The position numbers and the translations under genes were made by a program. DNA of 5,198 bases from Candidatus Nitrosopolaris rasttigaisensis (GTDB lineage Archaea > Thermoproteota > Nitrososphaeria > Nitrososphaerales > Nitrososphaeraceae), in NCBI GenBank assembly GCA_933226995.1, contig CAKOFP010000206.1, positions 1 through 5,198 on the forward strand, in the 5' to 3' direction. The notes under the pieces are model-generated. The model worked only from the letters and a program-made list of their open reading frames with translations. It had not been told where the DNA came from and searched no databases. Position 1 is the first letter of the stretch. Each line of letters opens with the position of its first letter. Of this stretch, positions 1 through 5,198 are shown piece by piece.

Positions 1-917
1 GGGACGTCTATTCCTCTTGCAGCTATGTCTGTAGCAACCAGAATGTCTTCATTTCCCTTCTTAAACCTGTACATTGCGATATCTCTCTGTTTTTGAGAAA
101 GATCACCGTGAATTGTTATTGCTTTGAATCCTTCCTGTTTCAATTCCGCTGCGAGTCTCTGTGTCCTATGCTTCGTGGCGGCAAAAACTATAGTCTGTTT
201 ATGATCCCTTTTTCTAATAAAGTTACAGAGATGCTTAAATTTGTCATTCTCATGGACAATCAAATAAGATTGATCGATTGTATCTAGACTCAGCTCCTCT
301 TCATTTAATCTGATCTCTTGAGGTTCTTTCATGTAGTCTTGGGCTAGTCTTAAAATCTCGGGTGGCATGGTCGCAGAAAAAAGACACGTCTGCCTATCTT
401 CACTTACATAAAACAAGATGAACTTTATATCATCGATGAAGCCCATGTCCAACATCCTGTCGGCTTCGTCAAGCACTACAAACCTCACATCGTCTAGCTG
501 GATTGAACCGCGTTTTAGGTGGTCAATCAACCTGCCAGGAGTTGCAACCACTATTTGGACTCCCCTCTTTAATTGATCCAGTTGGAGGTTTATGCTTTGT
601 CCACCGTATATGGATGCTGCTTTAATGTTGATATATTTTGCAAACTTATTGATTTCAGTGGTTATCTGAACTGCTAACTCTCTGGTCGGTGCTACTATCA
701 GGGCTTGTACTGGCCCGTTGCGCTTTAATTTGCTCAATATTGGTAAAGAGAAAGCCGCTGTCTTACCTGTTCCCGTGTGTGCCTGGCCTATAACATCGAT
801 ACCTTTTAAAATAAATGGTATGGCTGTCTCTTGAATAGGAAAGGGCATGTCAAATCCGTTTTCATCGAGAGATCTAACTATCTCCGTACTCATCCCTAAC
901 TCTTTAAAAGTTTTCAA
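1..917 (-). CDS. DEAD-box ATP-dependent RNA helicase (C-terminal part outside window)
   Basis: ATP-dependent unwinding or remodelling of RNA (cytoplasmic; ribosome assembly, RNA decay or cold adaptation are usual roles of the family). Seen, numbering from the TTG start: the conserved upstream Phe at residue 4; Q motif GFDMPFPIQ ending at Q29; Walker A AHTGTGKT at 46-53; PTRELA at 77-82; GG at 105-106; TPGR at 126-129; DEAD at 150-153; SAT at 181-183. The second RecA domain follows with IVFAATKHR, HGDLSQ and ATDIAARGIDVP, where the window ends. The HRxGRxxR motif VI and the C-terminus are therefore missing only because of the window edge. Start choice: the family's isolated aromatic residue lies 17 residues before the Q motif. 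Here it (F in TFKELGM) lies upstream of the first ATG (891-893), so TTG at 915-917 is preferred; it has GAGG 9 bases upstream. The reading frame is open and intact. Which paralogue (DeaD/CsdA, RhlE or other) cannot be told without the C-terminus. Confidence 0.96.
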   Translation of the reverse strand, partial: MKTFKELGMSTEIVRSLDENGFDMPFPIQETAIPFILKGIDVIGQAHTGTGKTAAFSLPILSKLKRNGPVQALIVAPTRELAVQITTEINKFAKYINIKAASIYGGQSINLQLDQLKRGVQIVVATPGRLIDHLKRGSIQLDDVRFVVLDEADRMLDMGFIDDIKFILFYVSEDRQTCLFSATMPPEILRLAQDYMKEPQEIRLNEEELSLDTIDQSYLIVHENDKFKHLCNFIRKRDHKQTIVFAATKHRTQRLAAELKQEGFKAITIHGDLSQKQRDIAMYRFKKGNEDILVATDIAARGIDV

Positions 918-926
918 TTTCTTAGT

Positions 927-930
927 CCTC
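927..930 (-). promoter_or_regulatory. Shine-Dalgarno-like GAGG for the helicase TTG start
   Basis: On the minus strand GAGG lies 9 bases before the TTG at 915-917. It matches the core of the archaeal Shine-Dalgarno sequence (GGAGGTGA) and supports TTG over the downstream ATG at 891-893, which has no comparable site at a good distance. It is only a 4-base match, so on its own it is weak; it counts mainly together with the conserved FKELG residues encoded between the two starts. Confidence 0.45.
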
Positions 931-1022
931 TTACATGTGTTATTACAAAAGTCACGGAAGACGCGAGAAGCAATTTTCTATTTACTTAACAGATCCGCCG
1001 TATTTCTCTTGCTCGCATTTTG

Positions 1023-1041
1023 TATAAATAACACAAATATA
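1023..1041 (-). promoter_or_regulatory. Possible TATA-box region for the helicase gene
   Basis: Read on the minus strand, this stretch holds two overlapping candidates for the archaeal box A (YTTAWATA): CTTATATT and TTATTTATA. Either would start transcription about 25 bases downstream, giving a leader of some 80-90 bases before the TTG start. The whole area is AT-rich and TATA-like words are common in it, so this is a candidate only; a closer TTAAGTAAATA (978-990 region, minus strand) is an alternative. Confidence 0.25.
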
Positions 1042-1098
1042 AGGTATACGGAGATAAATAATTTACCGCTGTACAAGTAACCAGATGTTAAGAGTAAG

Positions 1099-1119
1099 TG
1101 ACTTTCTTATCTGATTGTA
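1099..1119 (+). repeat. Composite direct repeat, copy 1 (TGACTTT + TTATCTGATTGTA)
   Basis: TGACTTT at 1099-1105, one base, then TTATCTGATTGTA at 1107-1119. Both blocks recur in the same order and orientation at 1134-1167. CCAGAT also precedes this copy at 1081-1086, making an interrupted inverted repeat with ATCTG at 1109-1113. The matches are exact, read directly from the sequence. A duplicated regulator-binding site is the likeliest explanation, but that is inference. Confidence 0.6.
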
Positions 1120-1133
1120 GCCAAACTAATTCA

Positions 1134-1167
1134 TGACTTTGAGCGCCAGATATATTATCTGATTGTA
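1134..1167 (+). repeat. Composite direct repeat, copy 2 (with 14-base spacer)
   Basis: TGACTTT at 1134-1140 and TTATCTGATTGTA at 1155-1167, separated by 14 bases instead of the 1 base seen in copy 1. The 13-mers are 48 bases apart, start to start. In this copy the spacer contains CCAGAT, which joins TATCTG to form the compact palindrome at 1147-1161. Confidence 0.6.
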
Positions 1168-1173
1168 TATACA
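1147..1173. promoter_or_regulatory. Two adjacent palindromes, candidate operator
   Basis: CAGATA-TAT-TATCTG at 1147-1161 is a perfect inverted repeat with 6-base arms. It is followed at 1164-1173 by the perfect 10-base palindrome TGTATATACA. Both lie in the second copy of the direct repeat. Dyad sites of this size are typical for dimeric winged-helix or Lrp-like archaeal regulators; no regulator gene is in the window, so the binding protein is unknown. The site is about 230 bases upstream of the helicase TTG and about 250 bases upstream of the zinc-ribbon gene, so its target is unclear. Confidence 0.35.
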
Positions 1174-1414
1174 TGAAATGTTTTAGGGTTACAGTATGAG
1201 TAGGCCAACAGCAGGGGTTTTTCTAAGCTTTCGTTGGAATAGGCAGCTCGGAAGCGTATAAGACAGTCAAATATGACGATAATAATACGATATATTACGA
1301 TAAAAAGATGATAATTTTTTTCTTTGGATATGGTTTGTGACCTATCTACATGGAGATTCCGCAAAGTAACTTAACAAATACGAAATACTAATACGATTGT
1401 TTCGCATTAGAGAT

Positions 1415-1422
1415 TGTATACA
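1415..1422. promoter_or_regulatory. TGTATACA palindrome at the start of the zinc-ribbon gene
   Basis: A perfect 8-base palindrome 3 bases before the ATG at 1426. It lies within GATTGTATA (1412-1420), a 9-mer also present at 1161-1169 next to the TGTATATACA palindrome. If it is an operator, a protein bound here would cover the start of a leaderless transcript. Short palindromes arise often by chance in AT-rich DNA, so confidence is low. Confidence 0.2.
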
Positions 1423-1425
1423 CAA

Positions 1426-2301
1426 ATGATGATTGAAGGCGACGATTTATCCGAGAAGAAATTGCGTGGCTCTGGCGGTCACGTTTTTGCGAAAGTAACT
1501 GACGAGGAACAAAAGAAGGGCAACCTTGGAGGCCCTGATCTGTTTCTTGCAGGAGTGGGTAGACTGAATGATGATAGGTTTTCAAAATATTATTGTAACA
1601 AATGCGAAAAAGAGTTTCAGGGTTCTCCAACTATTAATTATGAAAAACCTAATGAAGACCTCGGTGAAGGGGTCACTTTAATTGAAAAAGGGGAGTACAG
1701 GTGCACGGGATGCAACAATACGATAGCTCAATACCGCAAATTCAATTCTCCTGAAGAGCCAACAAATACATCAGCTACAATAAAACAGCTACAAGCACAA
1801 CGACGAGCTACGGGTTCTAATAATGATAAAAAGGGCACAGCCGCTTACGGGCAAGAATCAATGAGCGAGATTGATAGCACTAGTCCTCAAGCACCAATAA
1901 CAAAGGGAGTAGGACCAGAGGCAGCCGCGACGACAACAGCAACAACAGAAGCTGCACGGGCAGGATTCATTTCAATTCAATCTTTAGTTGGCATGACTGC
2001 ATATGATAGCGAGGCTATGTTAGTGGGCAGGGTTTTAGAAATTGGACTACGCAAGTCGCCAAGTGAAAACATGGATATTAGTTTAAAAATCTCCAAGGAT
2101 GAGAATAGCTACAAGAATTTTGAGACTGTGGTGACAGAAGAAGTTTTGTGGAAGAATATTTCGAAAATTGGAGACATCGTACTCCTCGGCGAAAGAATGC
2201 GTACTTCTGCCACGAATAGTCCCTCCCAATGTGCATCATGTGGCTACCAGAACGAAGAGGTTGCCGTTTTCTGTGAAGAATGCGGAAAGAAGTTGGGTTA
2301 A
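1426..2301 (+). CDS. Zinc-ribbon / PRC-barrel / zinc-ribbon protein, function unknown
   Basis: Seen, numbering from ATG 1426 (291 residues): a basic/acidic N-terminus with a GGHVFAKV stretch; a first Cys4 zinc site, CNKC at 57-60 and CTGC at 93-96; a polar linker rich in Ala, Thr, Ser and Gln (about 107-178); a PRC-barrel-like domain (about 180-256) with the usual pattern LVGMTAYDSEAMLVGRV near its start and ISKIGDIVLLGE at its end; and a compact C-terminal zinc ribbon with C269, C272, C283 and C286 (CxxC-x10-CxxC). There is no signal peptide or membrane segment, so it should be cytoplasmic. PRC barrels mediate protein or RNA contacts (RimM, CdvA, photosynthetic reaction centre H subunit) and zinc ribbons bind nucleic acid or protein, so a scaffold or RNA/transcription-related role is possible, but no specific function can be assigned. 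Start: an in-frame TAG at 1408-1410 limits the choice to TTG 1414, ATG 1426 or ATG 1429; no good Shine-Dalgarno is seen, which fits a leaderless message. Its stop overlaps that of the convergent synthetase gene. Confidence 0.88.
   Translation: MMIEGDDLSEKKLRGSGGHVFAKVTDEEQKKGNLGGPDLFLAGVGRLNDDRFSKYYCNKCEKEFQGSPTINYEKPNEDLGEGVTLIEKGEYRCTGCNNTIAQYRKFNSPEEPTNTSATIKQLQAQRRATGSNNDKKGTAAYGQESMSEIDSTSPQAPITKGVGPEAAATTTATTEAARAGFISIQSLVGMTAYDSEAMLVGRVLEIGLRKSPSENMDISLKISKDENSYKNFETVVTEEVLWKNISKIGDIVLLGERMRTSATNSPSQCASCGYQNEEVAVFCEECGKKLG
2298..2301. other. Overlapping stop codons of convergent genes (TTAA)
   Basis: The zinc-ribbon/PRC-barrel gene ends with TAA at 2299-2301, and the acyl-CoA synthetase on the other strand ends with TAA read from 2300 to 2298. 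The palindrome TTAA serves both. There is no intergenic space for a terminator, so each transcript must end inside the opposite gene or run antisense to it. Confidence 0.9.
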
Positions 2302-4427
2302 CTCCGTAGGCTTATTCTAACATCAACTGTCCGAACTCCTTTGCCTTCTTCTAATACCAGCAGCGGATTTATGTCAAATTCTTCGATCTCAGGAAATTCG
2401 GTCACCAATTGAGAAAGGCGCTGCAGGCTATCTATTATGGCTGCAAGATCCGAAGGTTTTTCCCCCCTGACACCCTTCAACAGGTTAAGTGTTTTTATTG
2501 AGTGAACCATTCGACTGGCCTCGCTCTCATCTATAGGAGCCAGTCTAAAGACAACATCTCTAAGAACTTCTACATAAATTCCACCCAGACCGAACATAAC
2601 AAGTGGACCGAATATTGGATCCTGTTTGGCACCAAGGATTATTTCTTTGCCAGATCTTACCATCTCCTGAACTAGTACTCCTTTGATGTTCGCGTCTGGT
2701 TTGTACGTTTTCGTATTCTGCAATATAGTATTAAATGCTGTCCGCACTTGTTCATCATTTGCAAGCCCAACTTTGACCCCTCCTGCGTCAGACTTGTGGA
2801 TAATATCTTGAGATGCGATCTTCATTACGACCGGATAGCCGATACTGTTAGCAGCGTCTACACAGAGCTCTGCGCTATCCGCGAGAACGGTTTTTGGAGT
2901 AGTGAAACCATATGCTGCCAGGACTTCATAACCTTCCTCTTCAACCAAGTTCTTTCTCCCATACTTCCGCATATTATCAAAAAGTGTCCTTACTTTTTTC
3001 TTATCTGCGTTGAATACCTTTGGTTTACCGGTGGGTCTTTTTAACCAATCTCTGAAGCGATACATTCCTTCGAGAGTTTGGATAGCAGATTCAGCGTATA
3101 TGAAGTGTGGAATCCCTCCCTCGGAGAGAATTTCCTTATTTTTAGTACCCTCTGCAAGCCCCATTAATGCAGCAAGCATTGTCTTCCCACTACCTTTTGA
3201 TGTCTTAACGATTATTCTAGCCAGATCGTCATAATCTAAAGTAGCTGAGGGCGTACACATCGTAACTATCGATCCGACGCTCGGATTTGATATCACTTCA
3301 ACAAGAACTTTCTCAAACCGGTTAAAGTCGGCATCTCCCACTATATCTATTGGATTTCTTGCCGACCCATGTGGCGGTATTACGTTAGCAATTGCTTCTC
3401 TCGATGAGGATATATCTGCCATCTTCAAGCCGTACTTTGAGCACGCATCAGTAGAGATGATGGCAGGGCCACCAGCATTGGAAACTATTACAACCCCGCC
3501 TTGCTCGGGAGGCGTGGGTTGTTTTGAAAATGCAGTGGAAATTTCAAAAAGCTCTTGCATGGTGTCTACTCTAATTACGCGAGATTGAACGAAAAGGGCA
3601 TCGTAAATTTCATCAGGGCCCATGAGTGCACCGGTGTGGGAGATCGCGGCCTTTGCCCCTTCAGGAGTTCGACCCGCTTTGAGCACTATGATCGGTTTCT
3701 TGTTTTCCATTGTGATTCTCTTTGCAATTTCCATAAATCGCCTTCCGTCGTGAATGTCTTCAAGATACATCACTATAACTTTGGTATCGGCATCGTCAGC
3801 TAATAATTCGAGAATATCATTTTCATCCATATCCACTTTGTTCCCCATACTTATCACTTTTGAGAAGCCGATTCCTTGTTCTATCGCGTCTTCCACGGTC
3901 GCTGCACAAATTGCGCCACTCTGAGATAGAAGGGCTATTCCACCATACCTCGGGGTAATTTTTAAAAATGTTAGATTCATAATATTGCTTTCAGATAGGC
4001 TCATAATTCCGAGACAATTTGGACCTATGATTCGAGTTCCATAGCTTTTCGCAAGTGACCCAATATCTTTTTCTAACCTTGCACCCTGTTCATCGACTTC
4101 TTTAAATCCAGCAGTCACAATAATTGCACCCTTAATCTTTTTTTTGCCTATATCTTCCATTACGGCAGGCACAATTTTGTTAGGAGTTGCAACCACAGCG
4201 AGATCGATGTCTTCTGGCACATCGAGGACAGATCTGTAAGCCTTGATACCCAATACCGTAGCACTGGAAGGATTGATCGGATAGATTTTTCCTTTGTAGC
4301 CATTCACTATGTTTGAAAATATAGCATTCCCGACTCCTGCCTTCTCAGACGCACCGATAACAGCGATGGATTGCGGAGAAAGAAAAACCCGCTTCTCGTC
4401 CCTAGTCAATGACGACGACGAAGACAT
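2298..4427 (-). CDS. ADP-forming acyl-CoA synthetase (fused alpha-beta, acetyl-CoA synthetase type)
   Basis: Family reaction: acid + CoA + ATP <-> acyl-CoA + ADP + Pi through acyl-phosphate and phosphohistidine intermediates; cytoplasmic. Seen in 709 residues: a CoA-binding Rossmann domain (about 10-140, VIGASEKAGVG at 23-33, IGPNCLGI at 134-141); a succinyl-CoA-synthetase-like domain with SQSGA at 168-172 and the phospho-acceptor His in SHTGA (H264); a third flavodoxin-like domain (about 310-460); and a C-terminal ATP-grasp domain (about 480-709) with the second conserved His in HKSDAGG (H544), GLGGIYVEVLRD (613-624) and EEFDINPLL (682-690). Every key motif is present and the length is normal for the fused form. 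Thaumarchaeota use such enzymes as 3-hydroxypropionyl-CoA and 4-hydroxybutyryl-CoA synthetases in carbon fixation (described in Nitrosopumilus maritimus). This is probably one of those two, but the substrate cannot be read from sequence, and no other cycle gene is adjacent. Acetate or other acids remain possible. The Ser5 run at residues 2-6 comes from a short TCG repeat. Confidence 0.94.
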   Translation of the reverse strand: MSSSSSLTRDEKRVFLSPQSIAVIGASEKAGVGNAIFSNIVNGYKGKIYPINPSSATVLGIKAYRSVLDVPEDIDLAVVATPNKIVPAVMEDIGKKKIKGAIIVTAGFKEVDEQGARLEKDIGSLAKSYGTRIIGPNCLGIMSLSESNIMNLTFLKITPRYGGIALLSQSGAICAATVEDAIEQGIGFSKVISMGNKVDMDENDILELLADDADTKVIVMYLEDIHDGRRFMEIAKRITMENKKPIIVLKAGRTPEGAKAAISHTGALMGPDEIYDALFVQSRVIRVDTMQELFEISTAFSKQPTPPEQGGVVIVSNAGGPAIISTDACSKYGLKMADISSSREAIANVIPPHGSARNPIDIVGDADFNRFEKVLVEVISNPSVGSIVTMCTPSATLDYDDLARIIVKTSKGSGKTMLAALMGLAEGTKNKEILSEGGIPHFIYAESAIQTLEGMYRFRDWLKRPTGKPKVFNADKKKVRTLFDNMRKYGRKNLVEEEGYEVLAAYGFTTPKTVLADSAELCVDAANSIGYPVVMKIASQDIIHKSDAGGVKVGLANDEQVRTAFNTILQNTKTYKPDANIKGVLVQEMVRSGKEIILGAKQDPIFGPLVMFGLGGIYVEVLRDVVFRLAPIDESEASRMVHSIKTLNLLKGVRGEKPSDLAAIIDSLQRLSQLVTEFPEIEEFDINPLLVLEEGKGVRTVDVRISLRS

Positions 4428-4454
4428 ATAGAAAATAGAAAAAAGACACGATGG

Positions 4455-4462
4455 TTATAAAT
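4455..4462 (-). promoter_or_regulatory. TATA box (ATTTATAA) of the acyl-CoA synthetase gene
   Basis: On the minus strand ATTTATAA fits the archaeal box A and is centred about 31 bases before the ATG at 4425-4427. With initiation about 25 bases downstream of the box, the message would have only about 6 untranslated bases. No Shine-Dalgarno sequence is seen before the ATG (the leader reads TTTTCTAT), which agrees with leaderless or nearly leaderless translation as is common in these archaea. Confidence 0.5.
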
Positions 4463-4478
4463 GCATGTTGCTCTACTG

Positions 4479-4498
4479 AGCCTAATTGGCTATAATAT
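4479..4498 (+). promoter_or_regulatory. Possible promoter/operator region for the M20 peptidase gene
   Basis: AGCC-TAATT-GGCT (4479-4491) is a short inverted repeat directly abutting a TATA-like TATAATAT (4491-4498). Initiation about 25 bases downstream would give a leader of about 80 bases. A second, weaker box, TTTAACTT at 4535-4542, would place the transcription start at about 4563-4566, close to the in-frame TTG at 4566. I cannot decide between them. Confidence 0.25.
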
Positions 4499-4588
4499 CG
4501 ATACATATGGGTGTAGATAAACGAGCTAGAAGGCATTTAACTTGATTCTGTAAAGCTGCAGACCCTTGAACGAGAGTGTTAGTGCCGC

Positions 4589-4592
4589 GGTG
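4589..4592 (+). promoter_or_regulatory. Shine-Dalgarno-like GGTG for the M20 peptidase ATG start
   Basis: GGTG, part of the archaeal consensus GGAGGTGATC, lies 9 bases before ATG 4602. This is the same spacing as at the helicase start. It favours ATG 4602 over the in-frame GTG 4590, which the motif overlaps, and TTG 4566. The match is short. Confidence 0.35.
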
Positions 4593-4601
4593 GACTCTGA
4601 A

Positions 4602-5198
4602 ATGAAAGGCCTCATTTCTGACCTTCAAACCTTAATCAGACAACCCAGTATTTCAGCAAAAAAGCAGGGCTTGAGTGAATGTGCTAGATTAGTATCCCAA
4701 ATTATGGTCAAAGCAGGAATAAACTCGGAAGTGTTGAATCTCGATCGTGACTCAAATCAGAATCAAGAGGCTATCGCTCCAATAGTTTACGGTGAAGCTA
4801 AATCGAAGATGAATCCGGACGCGAAGACCCTATTGTTTTATAACCATTATGATGTCCAACCAGAAGAGCCTGTAGAATTCTGGGATACAGATCCATTTAG
4901 TGGTAAGGTGGAGGGTAATTATATCTACGGGCGAGGCTCTGCAGACGATAAAGGCGAGCTAATAACCCGTATTAAGGCTGTAGAGTATTTTCTAAAAAAA
5001 ACAGGTGATGTACCCTGTAATATAAAATTCATCGTAGAGGGTGAAGAGGAAATTGGGAGCGTGAACATAGAGAAGTACCTTTCTAAATACAGACAGAAAC
5101 TTGCAGCCGACGGGGTAATTTGGGAATTCGGATATGTTGACGAAAAAAATAAACCAATTATAAGCCTTGGGATGAAGGGGCTACTTTATGTGGAGCTA
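4602..5198 (+). CDS. M20-family metallopeptidase/amidohydrolase (N-terminal 199 codons)
   Basis: Zinc-dependent hydrolase of peptides or N-acyl amino acids (family of carnosine dipeptidase, ArgE, DapE and CPG2), cytoplasmic. Seen, numbering from ATG 4602: LIRQPSIS at 11-18, typical of the family N-terminus; NHYDVQP with the zinc ligand H82 and its partner D84; WDTDPFSG at 94-101; GRGSADDKG at 110-118 with the bridging ligand D115; EGEEEIGS at 146-153 with the catalytic E149 and ligand E150; and SLGMKGLLYVEL at 188-199, the entry to the dimerisation domain. The likely fourth ligand is E175 in IWEFGYVD. The spacing and the PFSG/GLKG-type segments resemble the dipeptidase (carnosinase-like) branch more than DapE/ArgE. 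The final zinc His and the C-terminal half lie beyond the window. In-frame alternatives TTG 4566 and GTG 4590 follow a stop at 4551-4553. It is divergent from the synthetase and shares its upstream region. The exact substrate is unknown. Confidence 0.93.
   Translation, partial: MKGLISDLQTLIRQPSISAKKQGLSECARLVSQIMVKAGINSEVLNLDRDSNQNQEAIAPIVYGEAKSKMNPDAKTLLFYNHYDVQPEEPVEFWDTDPFSGKVEGNYIYGRGSADDKGELITRIKAVEYFLKKTGDVPCNIKFIVEGEEEIGSVNIEKYLSKYRQKLAADGVIWEFGYVDEKNKPIISLGMKGLLYVEL

Larger units (their letters stand above)
918..1425. other. Long divergent intergenic region with no convincing gene
   Basis: This is the space between the helicase (leftward) and the zinc-ribbon/PRC-barrel gene (rightward). 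It contains no tRNA-like cloverleaf and no ORF with a recognisable domain; the minus-strand ORF at 1155-1364 has low-complexity Ile/Val-rich sequence and no motif. What it does hold: AT-rich promoter-like sequence around 1021-1041, a composite direct repeat (1099-1119 and 1134-1167), palindromes at 1147-1161, 1164-1173 and 1415-1422, a more GC-rich stretch around 1185-1260 with a weak hairpin (1205-1209 pairing 1233-1237), and a T7 tract at 1315-1321. The word GATTGT occurs four times on the plus strand (1113, 1161, 1395, 1412). I read it as regulatory DNA, possibly with a small RNA. Confidence 0.6.

Noticed and set aside
847..1080. Plus-strand ORF of 77 codons
   Set aside because: It is antisense to the start of the helicase and to its upstream region. 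The protein has no domain and the opposite strand is clearly coding up to 917.
1099..1167. C/D-box guide RNA suggested by CTGA at 1111-1114 and 1159-1162
   Set aside because: No good C box (RTGATGA) at the right distance on the same strand and no C'/D' pair; CTGA is simply part of the repeated 13-mer.
1155..1364. Minus-strand ORF of 69 codons in the intergenic region
   Set aside because: The product is Ile/Val- and Leu-rich without a recognisable motif, has no clear ribosome site, and overlaps the repeat and palindrome cluster. AT-rich non-coding DNA gives such ORFs easily.
1388..1630. Minus-strand ORF of 80 codons
   Set aside because: It lies opposite the N-terminal zinc ribbon of the gene at 1426-2301, which has clear Cys pairs. 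The antisense product has no motif.
2748..3803. Plus-strand ORFs at 2748-3044, 3010-3234 and 3555-3803
   Set aside because: They are all antisense to the acyl-CoA synthetase, whose frame is continuous and carries all family motifs. The antisense products are Cys/Phe/His-rich and look random.
4410..4424. TCG/GAC trinucleotide run at the start of the synthetase gene
   Set aside because: It is only three to four units long and encodes an unremarkable Ser run before the conserved domain; there is no evidence of phase variation, and the unit length would keep the frame anyway.
4507..4545. Thirteen-codon reading frame (including stop) upstream of the M20 gene, possible leader peptide
   Set aside because: It would begin at or before the likely transcription start set by either TATA candidate, has no ribosome site and shows no attenuator-like structure after it.

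Overview
The window looks like a piece of an archaeal chromosome, most likely from an ammonia-oxidising member of the Thaumarchaeota (Nitrososphaeria). The main support is a 709-residue fused ADP-forming acyl-CoA synthetase, of the kind that activates hydroxyacids in the thaumarchaeal hydroxypropionate/hydroxybutyrate cycle. A PRC-barrel protein flanked by zinc ribbons points the same way. The DNA is moderately AT-rich, arginine codons are often AGA/AGG and isoleucine codons often ATA. One gene has a TATA-like box about 30 bases upstream of its start, which suits archaeal (near-)leaderless transcription. The exact genus cannot be told from the sequence alone.

Layout, left to right. (1) A DEAD-box RNA helicase on the minus strand, cut by the left edge of the window. 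Its best start is a TTG, not the first ATG. (2) A roughly 500-base gap between divergent genes, with no convincing gene. It holds a 7+13-bp composite direct repeat, two short palindromes and four GATTGT words, all in a cluster, and looks like a regulatory region. (3) A plus-strand protein of about 291 residues with an N-terminal zinc ribbon, an Ala/Thr-rich linker, a PRC-barrel domain and a C-terminal zinc ribbon; its function is unknown. (4) The ADP-forming acyl-CoA synthetase on the minus strand, whose stop codon overlaps that of gene 3 in a shared TTAA. (5) A divergent 174-base promoter region. (6) The first 199 codons of an M20-family metallopeptidase on the plus strand, cut by the right edge.

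No two adjacent genes lie on the same strand, so no operon is visible and the genes need not work together. The helicase belongs to RNA metabolism and the synthetase to carbon/CoA-thioester metabolism. The peptidase belongs to peptide or N-acyl amino acid turnover. I found no mobile element, CRISPR array, tRNA, rRNA or defence system. The most interesting items are the uncharacterised zinc-ribbon/PRC-barrel protein and the repeat cluster between genes 1 and 3.
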